Assembly (NCBI GenBank): GCA_964651535.1
Contig: CAZYYE010000004.1
Location: 59,029 to 123,028 of the forward strand
From: Terrimesophilobacter sp964651535
GTDB taxonomy: Bacteria; Actinomycetota; Actinomycetes; Actinomycetales; Microbacteriaceae
Length of the DNA: 64,000 bases
Direction: 5' to 3'
The position numbers and the translations under genes are program-made. Below the pieces are notes generated by a model that was not told the DNA's origin, searched no databases, and saw only the letters and a list, made by a program, of their open reading frames with translations. Within the stretch, counting starts at the first letter, position 1, and every line of letters begins with the position of its first letter. Below are positions 40,540-48,916 of this stretch, piece by piece.

Positions 40540-41769
40540 ATGGTGGCCAGTGCCGTAGTCAGCAGCGCCACCGGAGGCAGGGCCATCCAAAGCAGCGCCA
40601 TCGTGATCGGTGCGGGAATCGTCGGAGCTGCGTGCGCCCGCAGCCTCGCCATGGCCGGAATCGATGTTCTGATCGTCGATCGCTCCACCGCAGCATCCGC
40701 GACAACCGCCCGCGGTGAAGGCAACCTCCTCGTGTCCGACAAAGCCCCTGGCGCAGAACTCGTCATGGCGGTCACGGCCGCACACCGCTGGCCGGGCCTT
40801 GTCGCGGAGTTGGCGGAAGAGCTCGGCGACGGGTTTCCGTCCATCGAGTACGAATCCAAGGGCGGACTCGTCGTCGCGACGACCGAGGATGGCGCTGCGC
40901 CGCTCCTGCGGTTCGCCGCCGAGCAGCGCGGTGCCGGAGTGGATGCGCGCGAGCTCTCCGTGTCGGACGCGCGCACGCTCGAACCCGAACTCAACCCGGC
41001 CATCACCGCGGCGGTCCACTATCCGCAGGACGCCCAGGTCCAGCCCGTGAATGCTGCGGAAGCTCTGCTTGCTTCCGCCCGCGGGCACGGCGCGCGCGTG
41101 ATGCAGAACACTCGCATCTCAGGGCCCATCCTCGACGCGAACGGCGCGATCGTGGGTATCGCGACCGATCGGGGGGAACTTCGCGCCGATGCGATCGTCG
41201 TCGCGGCCGGCCCGTGGTCGGGAGAGGTCGCGCGCGTACTCGGCGTGGGCCTGCCCGTGCTGCCGCGGCGCGGAATGGTGCTGGTGACATCCCGGATGCC
41301 CCAACGGATTTTCCACAAGGTGTACGACGCGGACTATGTCGGTGCCGTCGGGTCGGGCGACGCCGCGCTTCAGACCTCGAGCGTCGTCGAATCTACCGAA
41401 TCCGGCAACGTGCTCATCGGTTCATCCCGCGAACAGCTCGGATTCGACGATCGGTTGCGAGTGGACACGATCGCCCGGATCGCGTCGAAAGCGCTGCGGT
41501 TGTTTCCGTTCCTCACTGACCAGGCGATCATCCGAACGTACGGCGGATTCCGCCCGTTCATGCCTGATCACCTGCCGCTCGTGAGCGAGGATCACCGCCT
41601 GCCGGGACTCTGGCACGCGACAGGGCATGAGGGTGCGGGGATCGGACTCGCGCCTGTGACGGGCGAATTGATTGCCGCGCTGATCACCGGAACAACGCCG
41701 CCGCTGGACCCGGCGCCGTTTTCGCTCGCACGCGCCACTCTCGCCCCGCACCTTGCGGCGGTGGCGTAG
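40540..41769 (+). CDS. FAD-dependent amino acid oxidase-type subunit, probable D-hydroxyproline dehydrogenase
   Basis: A DAO-family flavoprotein of 409 residues, probably oxidising cis-4-hydroxy-D-proline to Delta1-pyrroline-4-hydroxy-2-carboxylate. The FAD-binding loop is IVIGAGIVGAACARSLA near residue 21, with GGLVVATTEDG, and the C-terminal segment HEGAGIGLAPVTGELIAALI. The next two genes encode a [2Fe-2S] protein and a second FAD subunit, the make-up of known three-subunit D-hydroxyproline dehydrogenases (HcnABC-like). GGAGG lies upstream of ATG 40540. The N-terminus is longer than usual by about 15 residues. Confidence 0.88.
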   Translation: MVASAVVSSATGGRAIQSSAIVIGAGIVGAACARSLAMAGIDVLIVDRSTAASATTARGEGNLLVSDKAPGAELVMAVTAAHRWPGLVAELAEELGDGFPSIEYESKGGLVVATTEDGAAPLLRFAAEQRGAGVDARELSVSDARTLEPELNPAITAAVHYPQDAQVQPVNAAEALLASARGHGARVMQNTRISGPILDANGAIVGIATDRGELRADAIVVAAGPWSGEVARVLGVGLPVLPRRGMVLVTSRMPQRIFHKVYDADYVGAVGSGDAALQTSSVVESTESGNVLIGSSREQLGFDDRLRVDTIARIASKALRLFPFLTDQAIIRTYGGFRPFMPDHLPLVSEDHRLPGLWHATGHEGAGIGLAPVTGELIAALITGTTPPLDPAPFSLARATLAPHLAAVA

Positions 41770-42095
41770 TGGCTGCGCGCATGCTCCCCGGCGGCGACGA
41801 CCCGATCCGTCCGGAGAACGAGACGATGGTTTCCATCACGGTCGATGGCGAACCGACCGCGGGGATTCTCGGACAGAGCATCGCCGGGGTCATCATGGCG
41901 GGGGATCGGCTCGGGTTCCGGCAGACCGCACGACTCGACAAGCCGCGCGGAGTATTTTGCGGAATCGGCGTGTGCTTCGACTGCCTTGTGGAAGTGAATG
42001 GGCTGAGCGACGTTCGAGCGTGCCAGCGCAAAGCAAAAGACGGCGATGTCGTGATTACCGCTCGCGATCCCCATCCGCAGGGCGGTGACGCGTGA
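41769..42095 (+). CDS. [2Fe-2S]-binding subunit (HcnA-like) of the D-hydroxyproline dehydrogenase
   Basis: A 108-residue ferredoxin-like electron carrier. The plant-type cluster motif is GVFCGIGVCFDCLVEVNG (C-x4-C-x2-C) with the fourth Cys in VRACQ. It starts at a GTG on the last base of the upstream stop codon and its stop overlaps the next start. It would pass electrons between the two flavin subunits. Confidence 0.88.
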   Translation: MAARMLPGGDDPIRPENETMVSITVDGEPTAGILGQSIAGVIMAGDRLGFRQTARLDKPRGVFCGIGVCFDCLVEVNGLSDVRACQRKAKDGDVVITARDPHPQGGDA

Positions 42096-43513
42096 GAGAA
42101 GTGTTGGTTGTCGGGGCAGGACCAGCAGGACTTGCCACCGCGCGCGCCGCGAGCGCGGCAGGGGCTTTTGTCGTGCTCCTGGACTCCTCGGATGCTCTTG
42201 GCGGCCAGTTCTGGCGCCATCTTCCTGACACCCGCGCCTCGCAGAACGAAAAGGTTCTCCACCACGGCTGGTCGACGTTTCGCGACCTGAGCGATTCGCT
42301 CGAGGGCAGCCAGAACGTGACGATCCTCCGCCACGCTCAGGTGTGGGCGATCGAAGTCCTCGGCGACCTCGCCGTTCACGCGGTTGTCGGCGAGCCGGAT
42401 GGCACGCGGCGCGAGCGCCGCGTGTTTCGGCCGGATGCGCTCGTGCTGGCGACGGGAGCCCACGACAGGACGCTGCCGTTCCCCGGATGGGACCTGCCCG
42501 GTGTGTTCACGGGCGGTGCGGCCCAGGCCCTGGCCAAGGGCGAACGGCTTGCGGTCGGCGAGAGGGTTCTCGTCGCGGGTGCTGGGCCATTCCTCCTCCC
42601 CGTCGCGCAGTCCATCACGAGGGCGGGCTCGCGAGTGGTCGCGGTGCTCGAAGCGAACCGCGCCACTCGGCTCGCGCGCGGCTGGACTCCGCGACCGTGG
42701 CAACTTCTCGGGGCCGCAGGCAAAGGCATCGAGCTCGCCGGTTACGCCGTCGGGCACATTCGCCACCGAATCCCGTACCGGCTGGGCCGCGCCGTGATCG
42801 CCGCCCACGGAGTCGATCGGGTTGACTCCGTCACGACGGCGAGAGTCGACGACGACTGGTCGCCCATTCCGGGAACGGAACGAAGGCTCGACGTGGACGC
42901 GGTGTGTGTGAGCCACGGCTTCACCCCCAGAATCGAGCTTGCGATCGCGGCGGAATGCGGTCTCACTCCCGACCGATTCGTCGCGGTCGACGGCCAGCAG
43001 CGCACGACAACCGCGAACGTCTTTGCGGCCGGGGAAATCACGGGAATCGGCGGAGTCGACCTCGCGCTCGCCGAAGGCGAGATTGCCGGGCACGCTGCGG
43101 CGGGCTCCGCTGCGCCGCACGCTGCCATCCGCCGACGTCGCGTGTTCACAGGTTTCGCGCACCGGATTGAGGCCGCGCACGGAATCCGGTCCGGCTGGAC
43201 GAACTGGCTCACGGAGTCCACCCTCATCTGCCGGTGCGAGGAAGTGGATTTCGGTGCGATGCGCACGGCAGCGTCCGCCACAAAGTCCGAGTCGTTCCGC
43301 TCCCTCAAGTTGGGCACGCGCGCGGGCCTCGGGATCTGCCAGGGGCGGATTTGCGGGCGAACCTCCGAGGAACTGCTGTGCTCGCTCAACCCGAATCGCG
43401 AGCTCAGCGACGGCGCAGTCAGCGACCGCAGACCAATAGTTTCACCACTCAGGATCGGCGAACTCGCCGAACCGTCAAGCCAGCAAGGACAAGGAAAGGC
43501 ACACCATGACTGA
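42092..43513 (+). CDS. FAD/NAD(P)-binding subunit (HcnB-like) with C-terminal [2Fe-2S] domain
   Basis: A 473-residue flavoprotein. The first FAD loop is VVGAGPAGLATARAAS at about residue 5, the second dinucleotide loop VAGAGPFLLPVAQSI near 160, and the family's GATH-like segment LVLATGAHDRTLPFPGWDLP near 125. The C-terminus has a BFD-like [2Fe-2S] domain with ICRCEEVD and GICQGRICG. This is the third subunit of the D-hydroxyproline dehydrogenase, coupled to the upstream gene by an ATGA-type overlap and overlapping the next gene by eight bases. Confidence 0.88.
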   Translation: MREVLVVGAGPAGLATARAASAAGAFVVLLDSSDALGGQFWRHLPDTRASQNEKVLHHGWSTFRDLSDSLEGSQNVTILRHAQVWAIEVLGDLAVHAVVGEPDGTRRERRVFRPDALVLATGAHDRTLPFPGWDLPGVFTGGAAQALAKGERLAVGERVLVAGAGPFLLPVAQSITRAGSRVVAVLEANRATRLARGWTPRPWQLLGAAGKGIELAGYAVGHIRHRIPYRLGRAVIAAHGVDRVDSVTTARVDDDWSPIPGTERRLDVDAVCVSHGFTPRIELAIAAECGLTPDRFVAVDGQQRTTTANVFAAGEITGIGGVDLALAEGEIAGHAAAGSAAPHAAIRRRRVFTGFAHRIEAAHGIRSGWTNWLTESTLICRCEEVDFGAMRTAASATKSESFRSLKLGTRAGLGICQGRICGRTSEELLCSLNPNRELSDGAVSDRRPIVSPLRIGELAEPSSQQGQGKAHHD

Positions 43514-44429
43514 TCGGAACTTCGACCTCGGAGGCGTCGTCGTCGCCACCACGCTCCCCTTCAAGGAGGATGCATCGGCCCCCGCCGGCCTCGCGGTCGA
43601 CTGGGACAAGTTCGCCGAGCACTGCGACTTCCTCATGAACGAGGGATGCCGCGGCGTCGGCCCCAATGGTTCTCTCGGCGAGTACGAGGCGCTCACCGAT
43701 GAGGAGCGTCGCAAGGTGATCCAGGTCGCCGTAGAAGCAGTGGACGGCCGTGGAATCGTGATCGCCGGCGTGCACGGCACGGGCTGGCACTCTGCGAAGA
43801 AGTGGGCGGAGTATGCGAAGGAAGACGGCGCGGACGGACTGCTTCTGCTCCCGCCCACGATCTACAAGTCGAACGATGACGAAATCGTGGAGCACTTCGC
43901 GAAGGTCGCCGAGGTCGGTCTGCCGATCATGGCGTACAACAACCCGTTCTCCACGAAGATCGACCTCATGCCGGAACTCATCGCGCGTCTCGCCGAGATC
44001 CCCGAGGTCGTCGCGATCAAGGAGTTCTCCGGCGACATCCGCCGCATCCTCGCCATCAAGGAACTGTGCGACATCGACGTCATTTGCGGAACGGACGACT
44101 TGCTGTTCGAGTCGCTCGTCGTGGGTGCTGAGGGCTGGTTCGCCGGCTACCCGAACGCGTTCCCGAAGGAAGCGGTCGCGATCTACGACCTCGTGAAGGC
44201 CGGAGACATCGCCGGTGCGTTCGAAATCTACGAGCAGCTCATCACGGTGTTCCGCTGGGACACGAAGACCGAGTTCGTGCAGGCCATCAAACTGTCGATG
44301 GACATCCACGGCCGCACCTATGGAGGGCCGACCCGTCCGCCGCGCGGGCCGCTGTCGCCCGAGCAGCACAAGCAGGTCACCGCGGACACGAAAAAAGCCC
44401 TCGATTACATCGCGACTCGTAAGGTCTAA
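43506..44429 (+). CDS. DapA-family lyase, probable pyrroline-4-hydroxy-2-carboxylate deaminase
   Basis: A dihydrodipicolinate-synthase-fold enzyme of 307 residues. The Schiff-base lysine is K172 (VVAIKEFSGD), the conserved tyrosine Y144 (IMAYNNP), and GPNGSLGEYEALT occupies the substrate loop. In this context it should deaminate Delta1-pyrroline-4-hydroxy-2-carboxylate to 2,5-dioxovalerate (alpha-ketoglutarate semialdehyde). AAGGAAAGG lies upstream of ATG 43506, inside the end of the flavoprotein gene. True lysine biosynthetic DapA is unlikely here. Confidence 0.87.
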   Translation: MTDRNFDLGGVVVATTLPFKEDASAPAGLAVDWDKFAEHCDFLMNEGCRGVGPNGSLGEYEALTDEERRKVIQVAVEAVDGRGIVIAGVHGTGWHSAKKWAEYAKEDGADGLLLLPPTIYKSNDDEIVEHFAKVAEVGLPIMAYNNPFSTKIDLMPELIARLAEIPEVVAIKEFSGDIRRILAIKELCDIDVICGTDDLLFESLVVGAEGWFAGYPNAFPKEAVAIYDLVKAGDIAGAFEIYEQLITVFRWDTKTEFVQAIKLSMDIHGRTYGGPTRPPRGPLSPEQHKQVTADTKKALDYIATRKV

Positions 44430-44431
44430 GC

Positions 44432-45433
44432 ATGCGTTCCACTCGGATGTTCACGGCGGTCGATTCCCACACCGAAGGGATGCCCACGCGGGTCGTCACG
44501 GGCGGTGTGGGGGTCATCCCCGGCGCAACCATGAACGAGAAGCGCCTGTACTTCATGGAGCATCTGGATGACATCCGGTTGCTCCTCATGAACGAGCCGC
44601 GCGGACACTCGGCGATGAGCGGCGCCATTCTGCAGGCCCCGACTCGGCCGGATGCCGACTGGGGTGTCGTGTACATCGAGGTGTCGGGATGCCTGCCGAT
44701 GTGCGGGCACGGGACGATCGGCGTCGCGACCGTTCTCGTGGAGACCGGCATGGTGGAAGTGACAGAGCCGGTCACGACGATCCGGCTCGATACGCCGGCG
44801 GGCCTTGTGATTGCGAGAGTCGACGTGACGGATGGCCACGCGGACTCCGTGACGATCGAGAATGTGCCGTCGTTCACGGTGCGGCTGGATGCGAGCGTCG
44901 AGGTGCCCGGCTACGGCACGATTCCCTACAGCCTCGCGTTCGGCGGGAACTTCTACGCCATGGTGGACCTCGACGCGGTCGGGCTCGCGTTCGACCGCGC
45001 CAACCAGGAAGAGATCATGGCCGCGGGGCTCGCGATCATGACTGCGATCAACGAAACCGATCCGCCGAATCATCCGGAAATCGACGGTGTCGACCACTGC
45101 CACCACGTGGAGTTCATCGCGCCCGGGTCGGATGCGAAGCACTCGCGCCACGCCATGGCGATCTATCCCGGCTGGTTCGACCGCTCCCCGTGCGGCACCG
45201 GCACGTCGGCGCGCATGGCGGAGCTTTACTCTCGCGGTGAGCTGGCGCTAGGCGAGGACTTCCTCAACGAGTCGTTCATCGGGTCGTGCTTCACCGGAAG
45301 GCTCATCAAGGAGACGAACGTCGCCGGGATGCCCGCCGTCATTCCCACGATCACCGGCCGCGCGTGGATCACCGGGATCGGGCAGTACCTGCTCGACCCG
45401 AGCGACCCGTTCCCGGCCGGATTTCAGTTCTAA
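44432..45433 (+). CDS. Proline racemase family enzyme, probable 4-hydroxyproline 2-epimerase
   Basis: A 333-residue enzyme expected to convert trans-4-hydroxy-L-proline to cis-4-hydroxy-D-proline, the entry step of the pathway. Both active-site cysteines are present: C91 in LPMCGHGTIG and C254 in FDRSPCGTGTSAR. VDSHTEGMPTRVVTGG opens the fold and NEPRGHSAMSG is well kept. It starts two bases after the deaminase stop and is followed by the dehydrogenase gene, so it is co-transcribed with the steps that use its product. Confidence 0.9.
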   Translation: MRSTRMFTAVDSHTEGMPTRVVTGGVGVIPGATMNEKRLYFMEHLDDIRLLLMNEPRGHSAMSGAILQAPTRPDADWGVVYIEVSGCLPMCGHGTIGVATVLVETGMVEVTEPVTTIRLDTPAGLVIARVDVTDGHADSVTIENVPSFTVRLDASVEVPGYGTIPYSLAFGGNFYAMVDLDAVGLAFDRANQEEIMAAGLAIMTAINETDPPNHPEIDGVDHCHHVEFIAPGSDAKHSRHAMAIYPGWFDRSPCGTGTSARMAELYSRGELALGEDFLNESFIGSCFTGRLIKETNVAGMPAVIPTITGRAWITGIGQYLLDPSDPFPAGFQF

Positions 45434-45449
45434 CGCCAGGAGGCGAATC

Positions 45450-46940
45450 ATGACCACCCAGAATCTTGATGCCATTGCGGCACGCGCGGCCGAGGTCGCA
45501 CCCCTGTGGGGGGCGACTGTGCCGCGCGAGCGGGCGAAAGCGCTCGTCGCGGCCGCCGACGCCCTGATTGCGGCTCAATCCGAACTCGTCGCTACGGCGA
45601 TGGAGGAGACCGGGCTTTCCGAGGCCCGGCTTTCCGGCGAGCTCAAACGCACCGCGGTTCAACTCAAACTGTTCGCCGAAACGGTCGTCGATGGCACCTA
45701 CCTGGATGTGCGCATCGACGAAGCGGATGCCGACTTCGTGCTCGGCGTTCGTCCGGACGTCCGCCGATACCGCATCCCGGTCGGCCCCGTGCTGAACTTC
45801 GCGGCGAGCAACTTCCCGTTTGCGTTCTCCGTCGCGGGAGGAGACACGGCCGCGGCGCTCGCGGCAGGGTGTCCTGTCATCGTCAAGGCGCACTCCGGGC
45901 ATCCGAAGCTGTCGGTGCACACCGCGAACGTCGTGGCGGATGCGCTCGAATCGGCGGGTGCCCCGAAGGGCACGCTCCAGCTCATCTCCGGCCAGCAGGC
46001 GGGAGTGGATATGCTCAACGACCCGCGCATCAAGGCGGGAAGCTTCACAGGATCGATCCGCGTCGGCCGGATGCTCGCCGACATCGCGGCAGCGCGCCCG
46101 ACCCCCATACCTTTCTATGGGGAACTCGGCAGCGTGAATCCCGTGTTCGTCACCGAAGCAGCACTGGAGAAGAACACCGATGCAATTCTGGACGGCTTCG
46201 TGACGAGCGTTGCAGGTTCCGCAGGGCAGCTCTGCACGAAGCCCGGATTCCTGTTCGCCCCAACCGGGGCCCCGCTCGCGGAAGGAATCGCGACTCGCGC
46301 GGCGGCCGTTGCCGAGCACCGGCTCCTGAACCCGGGGATCACATCGGGCTACCAGAACAGGCGCAACGCGGTTCTCAGCGCACCGGGAGTAACCGTCCTT
46401 GCCGAAGGCGACCTTCGCATCGATGACGACGGCCAGGGCTGGGCGACCCCGACCGTCGTTTCCGTGCCCGTGAGCGTTCTCAAAGTGCACCGCGATGCGC
46501 TCCTGGACGAGTCATTCGGCCCGCTTTCGATCGTCGTCGAGTACGACAGCGTGGATGACCTCGCTGCCGTTGCGGAGGACTTGTTCGAGGGCAACCTCAC
46601 CGGCACGATACACGCGGCTGACGGGGAGGACTCCCCTGCTTTGAGGGATCTCGTGACCTGGATTTCGAACAGTGCTGGCCGCGTGCTGTTCGGTGGCTGG
46701 CCGACGGGCGTAGCCGTGACTCCGGCGATGCAACACGGGGGCCCGTGGCCTGCGACGACGAACGACTCCAGCACGTCGGTGGGCACCGCGGCGATCGCGC
46801 GGTTCACGCGGCCTGTGGCGTATCAGAACGCGCCGCAGGCGATGCTGCCGGAACCCCTGCGCGACGGCAACCCCTGGGGTGTGCCGCAGCATCGGACGCC
46901 GGCAGGCGAATCGCAGAACTGGGGTTCGCTCGCGAAGTAA
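45450..46940 (+). CDS. Aldehyde dehydrogenase, probable alpha-ketoglutarate semialdehyde dehydrogenase
   Basis: A 496-residue NAD(P)+-dependent dehydrogenase expected to oxidise 2,5-dioxovalerate to 2-oxoglutarate, the last step. The catalytic glutamate is E225 (PFYGELGSVNP) and the cysteine C262 (SAGQLCTKPG). These variant motifs are typical of the sugar-acid/hydroxyproline KGSADH group rather than of general aldehyde dehydrogenases. CAGGAGG lies upstream of ATG 45450, 16 bases after the epimerase gene. It ends the operon. Confidence 0.9.
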   Translation: MTTQNLDAIAARAAEVAPLWGATVPRERAKALVAAADALIAAQSELVATAMEETGLSEARLSGELKRTAVQLKLFAETVVDGTYLDVRIDEADADFVLGVRPDVRRYRIPVGPVLNFAASNFPFAFSVAGGDTAAALAAGCPVIVKAHSGHPKLSVHTANVVADALESAGAPKGTLQLISGQQAGVDMLNDPRIKAGSFTGSIRVGRMLADIAAARPTPIPFYGELGSVNPVFVTEAALEKNTDAILDGFVTSVAGSAGQLCTKPGFLFAPTGAPLAEGIATRAAAVAEHRLLNPGITSGYQNRRNAVLSAPGVTVLAEGDLRIDDDGQGWATPTVVSVPVSVLKVHRDALLDESFGPLSIVVEYDSVDDLAAVAEDLFEGNLTGTIHAADGEDSPALRDLVTWISNSAGRVLFGGWPTGVAVTPAMQHGGPWPATTNDSSTSVGTAAIARFTRPVAYQNAPQAMLPEPLRDGNPWGVPQHRTPAGESQNWGSLAK

Positions 46941-46961
46941 CGTGCGGCCGCCGTCGGCAAC

Positions 46962-47360
46962 TTAGAAGGACTCGACCCATTCGGCCCGCCACGCGGGCGG
47001 TTCGAATGCTTCGCTCCAATAGGCAGTTTCTTTCGCGATCCTGCCGTCGCGGAACTCGAAGATGAACACGGTCTCGTATCTCGGACCGCCGTAGTCGAGG
47101 GTCGCCTCCGCGACGACCAGATCACCCGAGCTGATCATCCGGCGCGGGGTGATGGTGGGCAGTTGCGGAAACGATCCGTAGATTGCGCGACGGTTCTCGG
47201 CGCCGCGCACCCGTTCGCGGGATTGCGGCCAGTCCATGGTTGCGTCGTCGTGGAACAACTCATCCATGACCTCGATCTTCCGGTCGTTGATGCACGCGAT
47301 GAGGCGCTCGATCTGCGCTTCGTTGGAGACTGCCGCCTCGGAGTTCTCGTGTCGATCCAT
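46962..47360 (-). CDS. SnoaL/NTF2-like protein
   Basis: A 132-residue small alpha+beta barrel protein of the NTF2/SnoaL superfamily. IERLIACINDRKIEVMDELF and the DATMDWPQSRERVRG segment form the N-terminal half, ETVFIFEFRDGRIAKETAYW the conserved C-terminal sheet. Members are isomerases, hydrolases or ligand-binding proteins; no substrate can be proposed. AGGAGAG lies seven bases before ATG 47360. It is divergent from the TetR gene and its promoter carries the likely TetR operator. Confidence 0.82.
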   Translation of the reverse strand: MDRHENSEAAVSNEAQIERLIACINDRKIEVMDELFHDDATMDWPQSRERVRGAENRRAIYGSFPQLPTITPRRMISSGDLVVAEATLDYGGPRYETVFIFEFRDGRIAKETAYWSEAFEPPAWRAEWVESF

Positions 47361-47418
47361 TTCATGCTCTCCTTGCCGCTCAAGGGTGATCGCGATGGTC
47401 AGACGGAAGATGCACACT

Positions 47419-47447
47419 GTTTTACTAACTAGTAAGTCAATTGTCAA
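47419..47447 (-). promoter_or_regulatory. Promoter of the NTF2-like gene with TetR operator
   Basis: On the minus strand TTGACA (47442-47447), a 17-base spacer and TAAAAC (47419-47424). The spacer contains the palindromic TTACTAGTTAGTAA (47422-47435), so a bound repressor would block this promoter. Confidence 0.65.
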
Positions 47448-47456
47448 GAGCGTTGC

Positions 47457-47462
47457 TAAACT
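47457..47462 (+). promoter_or_regulatory. -10 box of the tetR gene
   Basis: TAAACT, seven bases before ATG 47470; the palindrome at 47422-47435 falls at the -35 region, so the regulator may repress itself. Confidence 0.4.
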
Positions 47463-47469
47463 CGTTGCC

Positions 47470-48054
47470 ATGACTTTGGAGGCACAGCAAACGACGACGC
47501 GAGCGGTCGAGATTCTGGACATTGCAGAACGCCTGATTCAGACGAGAGGCTTCAACGCGTTCAGCTACTCGGATATCGCAAAAGAGCTCGGCGTCACGAC
47601 GCCCGCGCTGCACTACCACTACCGAAGCAAGGAGCTGCTGGGGGAGGCGCTCATCCTCCGATACTCCGAGCGATTCTTCCGGGAGCTCGAAGCAATCAAG
47701 GGAGCAACCCCCGACGCAGCGGGCCGGCTGACTCAGTACGCAAACCAGTATCGGATGCTGCTCTCCGACAATCGGATGTGCCTGTGCGGAATCCTTGCCG
47801 CCGAGTACCAGACGCTCCCACCGTCCATGCAAACCGCGGTTCTCGAATTTTTCCGCCGCAACGAGTCGTGGCTTGAGGGTGTCCTTCGCGAGGGCGTATT
47901 GCGCGGGGAGATCTCGGCGAGCGAACCCCTGGCCGGCACCGCGCAGCTCATCATCGACACTCTTGAAGGAGCGATGATGATCGCGCGCGCCCACGACGAA
48001 CCGGAGCGCTTCGAGCGAGCCAGCTCCCAATTGCTTCACAGCATCGCCAGCTAA
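47470..48054 (+). CDS. TetR/AcrR family transcriptional regulator
   Basis: A 194-residue repressor. The DNA-binding domain (about residues 12-60) has ERLIQTRGFNAFSYSDIAKE and GVTTPALHYHYRSKELLGEA, the recognition helix. The ligand domain contains a CLCG segment (NRMCLCGILAAEY) that might sense thiols or oxidants, as in a TetR subgroup with cysteine pairs. It probably controls the divergent NTF2-like gene and itself through the palindrome between them. Confidence 0.88.
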   Translation: MTLEAQQTTTRAVEILDIAERLIQTRGFNAFSYSDIAKELGVTTPALHYHYRSKELLGEALILRYSERFFRELEAIKGATPDAAGRLTQYANQYRMLLSDNRMCLCGILAAEYQTLPPSMQTAVLEFFRRNESWLEGVLREGVLRGEISASEPLAGTAQLIIDTLEGAMMIARAHDEPERFERASSQLLHSIAS

Positions 48055-48098
48055 CTCGTTCGGGCGTCACAATCGAGCCGTTTGCCTGACTTCAGACT

Positions 48099-48104
48099 TA
48101 TTCT
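48099..48104 (+). promoter_or_regulatory. -10 box of the comB-like gene
   Basis: TATTCT is followed by TTCCGG and ATG 48111, the six-base leaderless spacing. The promoter is intact although the gene looks eroded. Confidence 0.5.
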
Positions 48105-48110
48105 TTCCGG

Positions 48111-48671
48111 ATGACACCACCTCATGACCAGAGCCAGTATCAGGTTCGGTTTGACTGGGGGCCCGAGGGTGCGTCAACCGTAGGGTCGGGGGTCGACGTC
48201 TTCATCGTCGTTGATGTGCTCCCCGGGGCCGGTGCCGGTTCCGAGCGACGGGACATCGGCCAGCACCTCGGGTCAGCAGCTCCAGGTGCAGCCATCATCG
48301 CAGGCAACCTGCGCAACAGGACCGCCATTGCCGAGTGGGTGATCGCGCGTCAGGCCGACGCGAACAGGCGGATCATGGTTGCCATTGTCGCGGCAGGCGA
48401 GGATCGCGGGAACGGCAGCATTCGGTTTGCCGTGGAGGACTTCCTTGCCGCTGGGGCGATCATCGACGCCCTTGCCGACGTGGGGATCGACTACTGCTCT
48501 CCCGAGGCGGCCGCCGCGTGCGTGTCCTTCACCGGTCTTCGTCCCGGGATCCGGCACGCCGTCGCTGCCTCGGCGAGCGGCAAGGAGCTGGTCGAAAGCG
48601 GTTTCGCGCGCGAGCTCGCACTCGCAAGCGAGGTGGACTCATCGACCGAGGTGCCGGTGCTGGCGGAATAG
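48111..48671 (+). CDS. ComB-like (2-phosphosulfolactate phosphatase family) protein with internal deletion
   Basis: The 186-residue frame starts QYQVRFDWGPEGA and GVDVFIVVDVL, and its second half (IIAGNLRNRTAIAEWV, DRGNGSIRFAVEDFLAAGAI, ASGKELVESGFARELALASE) matches the ComB family well. Family proteins are usually about 230-240 residues. The stretch after VVDVL that normally holds catalytic residues and the PSPNGS-like segment is replaced by GAGAGSERRDIG, so 50-60 residues seem missing. It may be inactive or a pseudogene; the reading frame is intact. It lies next to a truncated DUF427 gene. Confidence 0.6.
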   Translation: MTPPHDQSQYQVRFDWGPEGASTVGSGVDVFIVVDVLPGAGAGSERRDIGQHLGSAAPGAAIIAGNLRNRTAIAEWVIARQADANRRIMVAIVAAGEDRGNGSIRFAVEDFLAAGAIIDALADVGIDYCSPEAAAACVSFTGLRPGIRHAVAASASGKELVESGFARELALASEVDSSTEVPVLAE

Positions 48672-48916
48672 ACACTCGCGCCAACTGGCATTTTCCACCG
48701 TCAAGTCTGAATTCGGAACTTCTCAAGGAGAGCACGACGCCGTACACGTGCTCCTGGAAGGGTGATGCTCAGTACTTCAGCGTGAAGGATGGGGAGACCT
48801 GGCTTCAGGACCGCGCGTTCAGCTACCCGAATCCGATCCCCGCATCGTTCGATCGCGTCGTCAAGGACTACAGCGGCTACGTTGCCTTCTGGAAAGACGT
48901 CCAGGTCACCGAATAG
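48671..48916 (+). pseudogene. N-terminally truncated DUF427 gene
   Basis: About 80 residues match the DUF427 family: WHFPPSSLNSELLKEST, TCSWKGDAQYFSV, FSYPNPIPASFDRV and DYSGYVAFWKDVQV. The usual first 20 or so residues are missing and there is no ATG, GTG or TTG in frame between the comB-like stop codon and the conserved part. It seems to be the 3' part of a gene whose start was lost, possibly in the same event that damaged the comB-like gene. It overlaps the convergent CGNR gene by 11 bases. Confidence 0.65.

Noticed and set aside
43506..44429. Lysine biosynthetic dihydrodipicolinate synthase (dapA)
   Set aside because: The operon context is hydroxyproline breakdown, and no other lysine synthesis genes are nearby; the deaminase assignment fits better.
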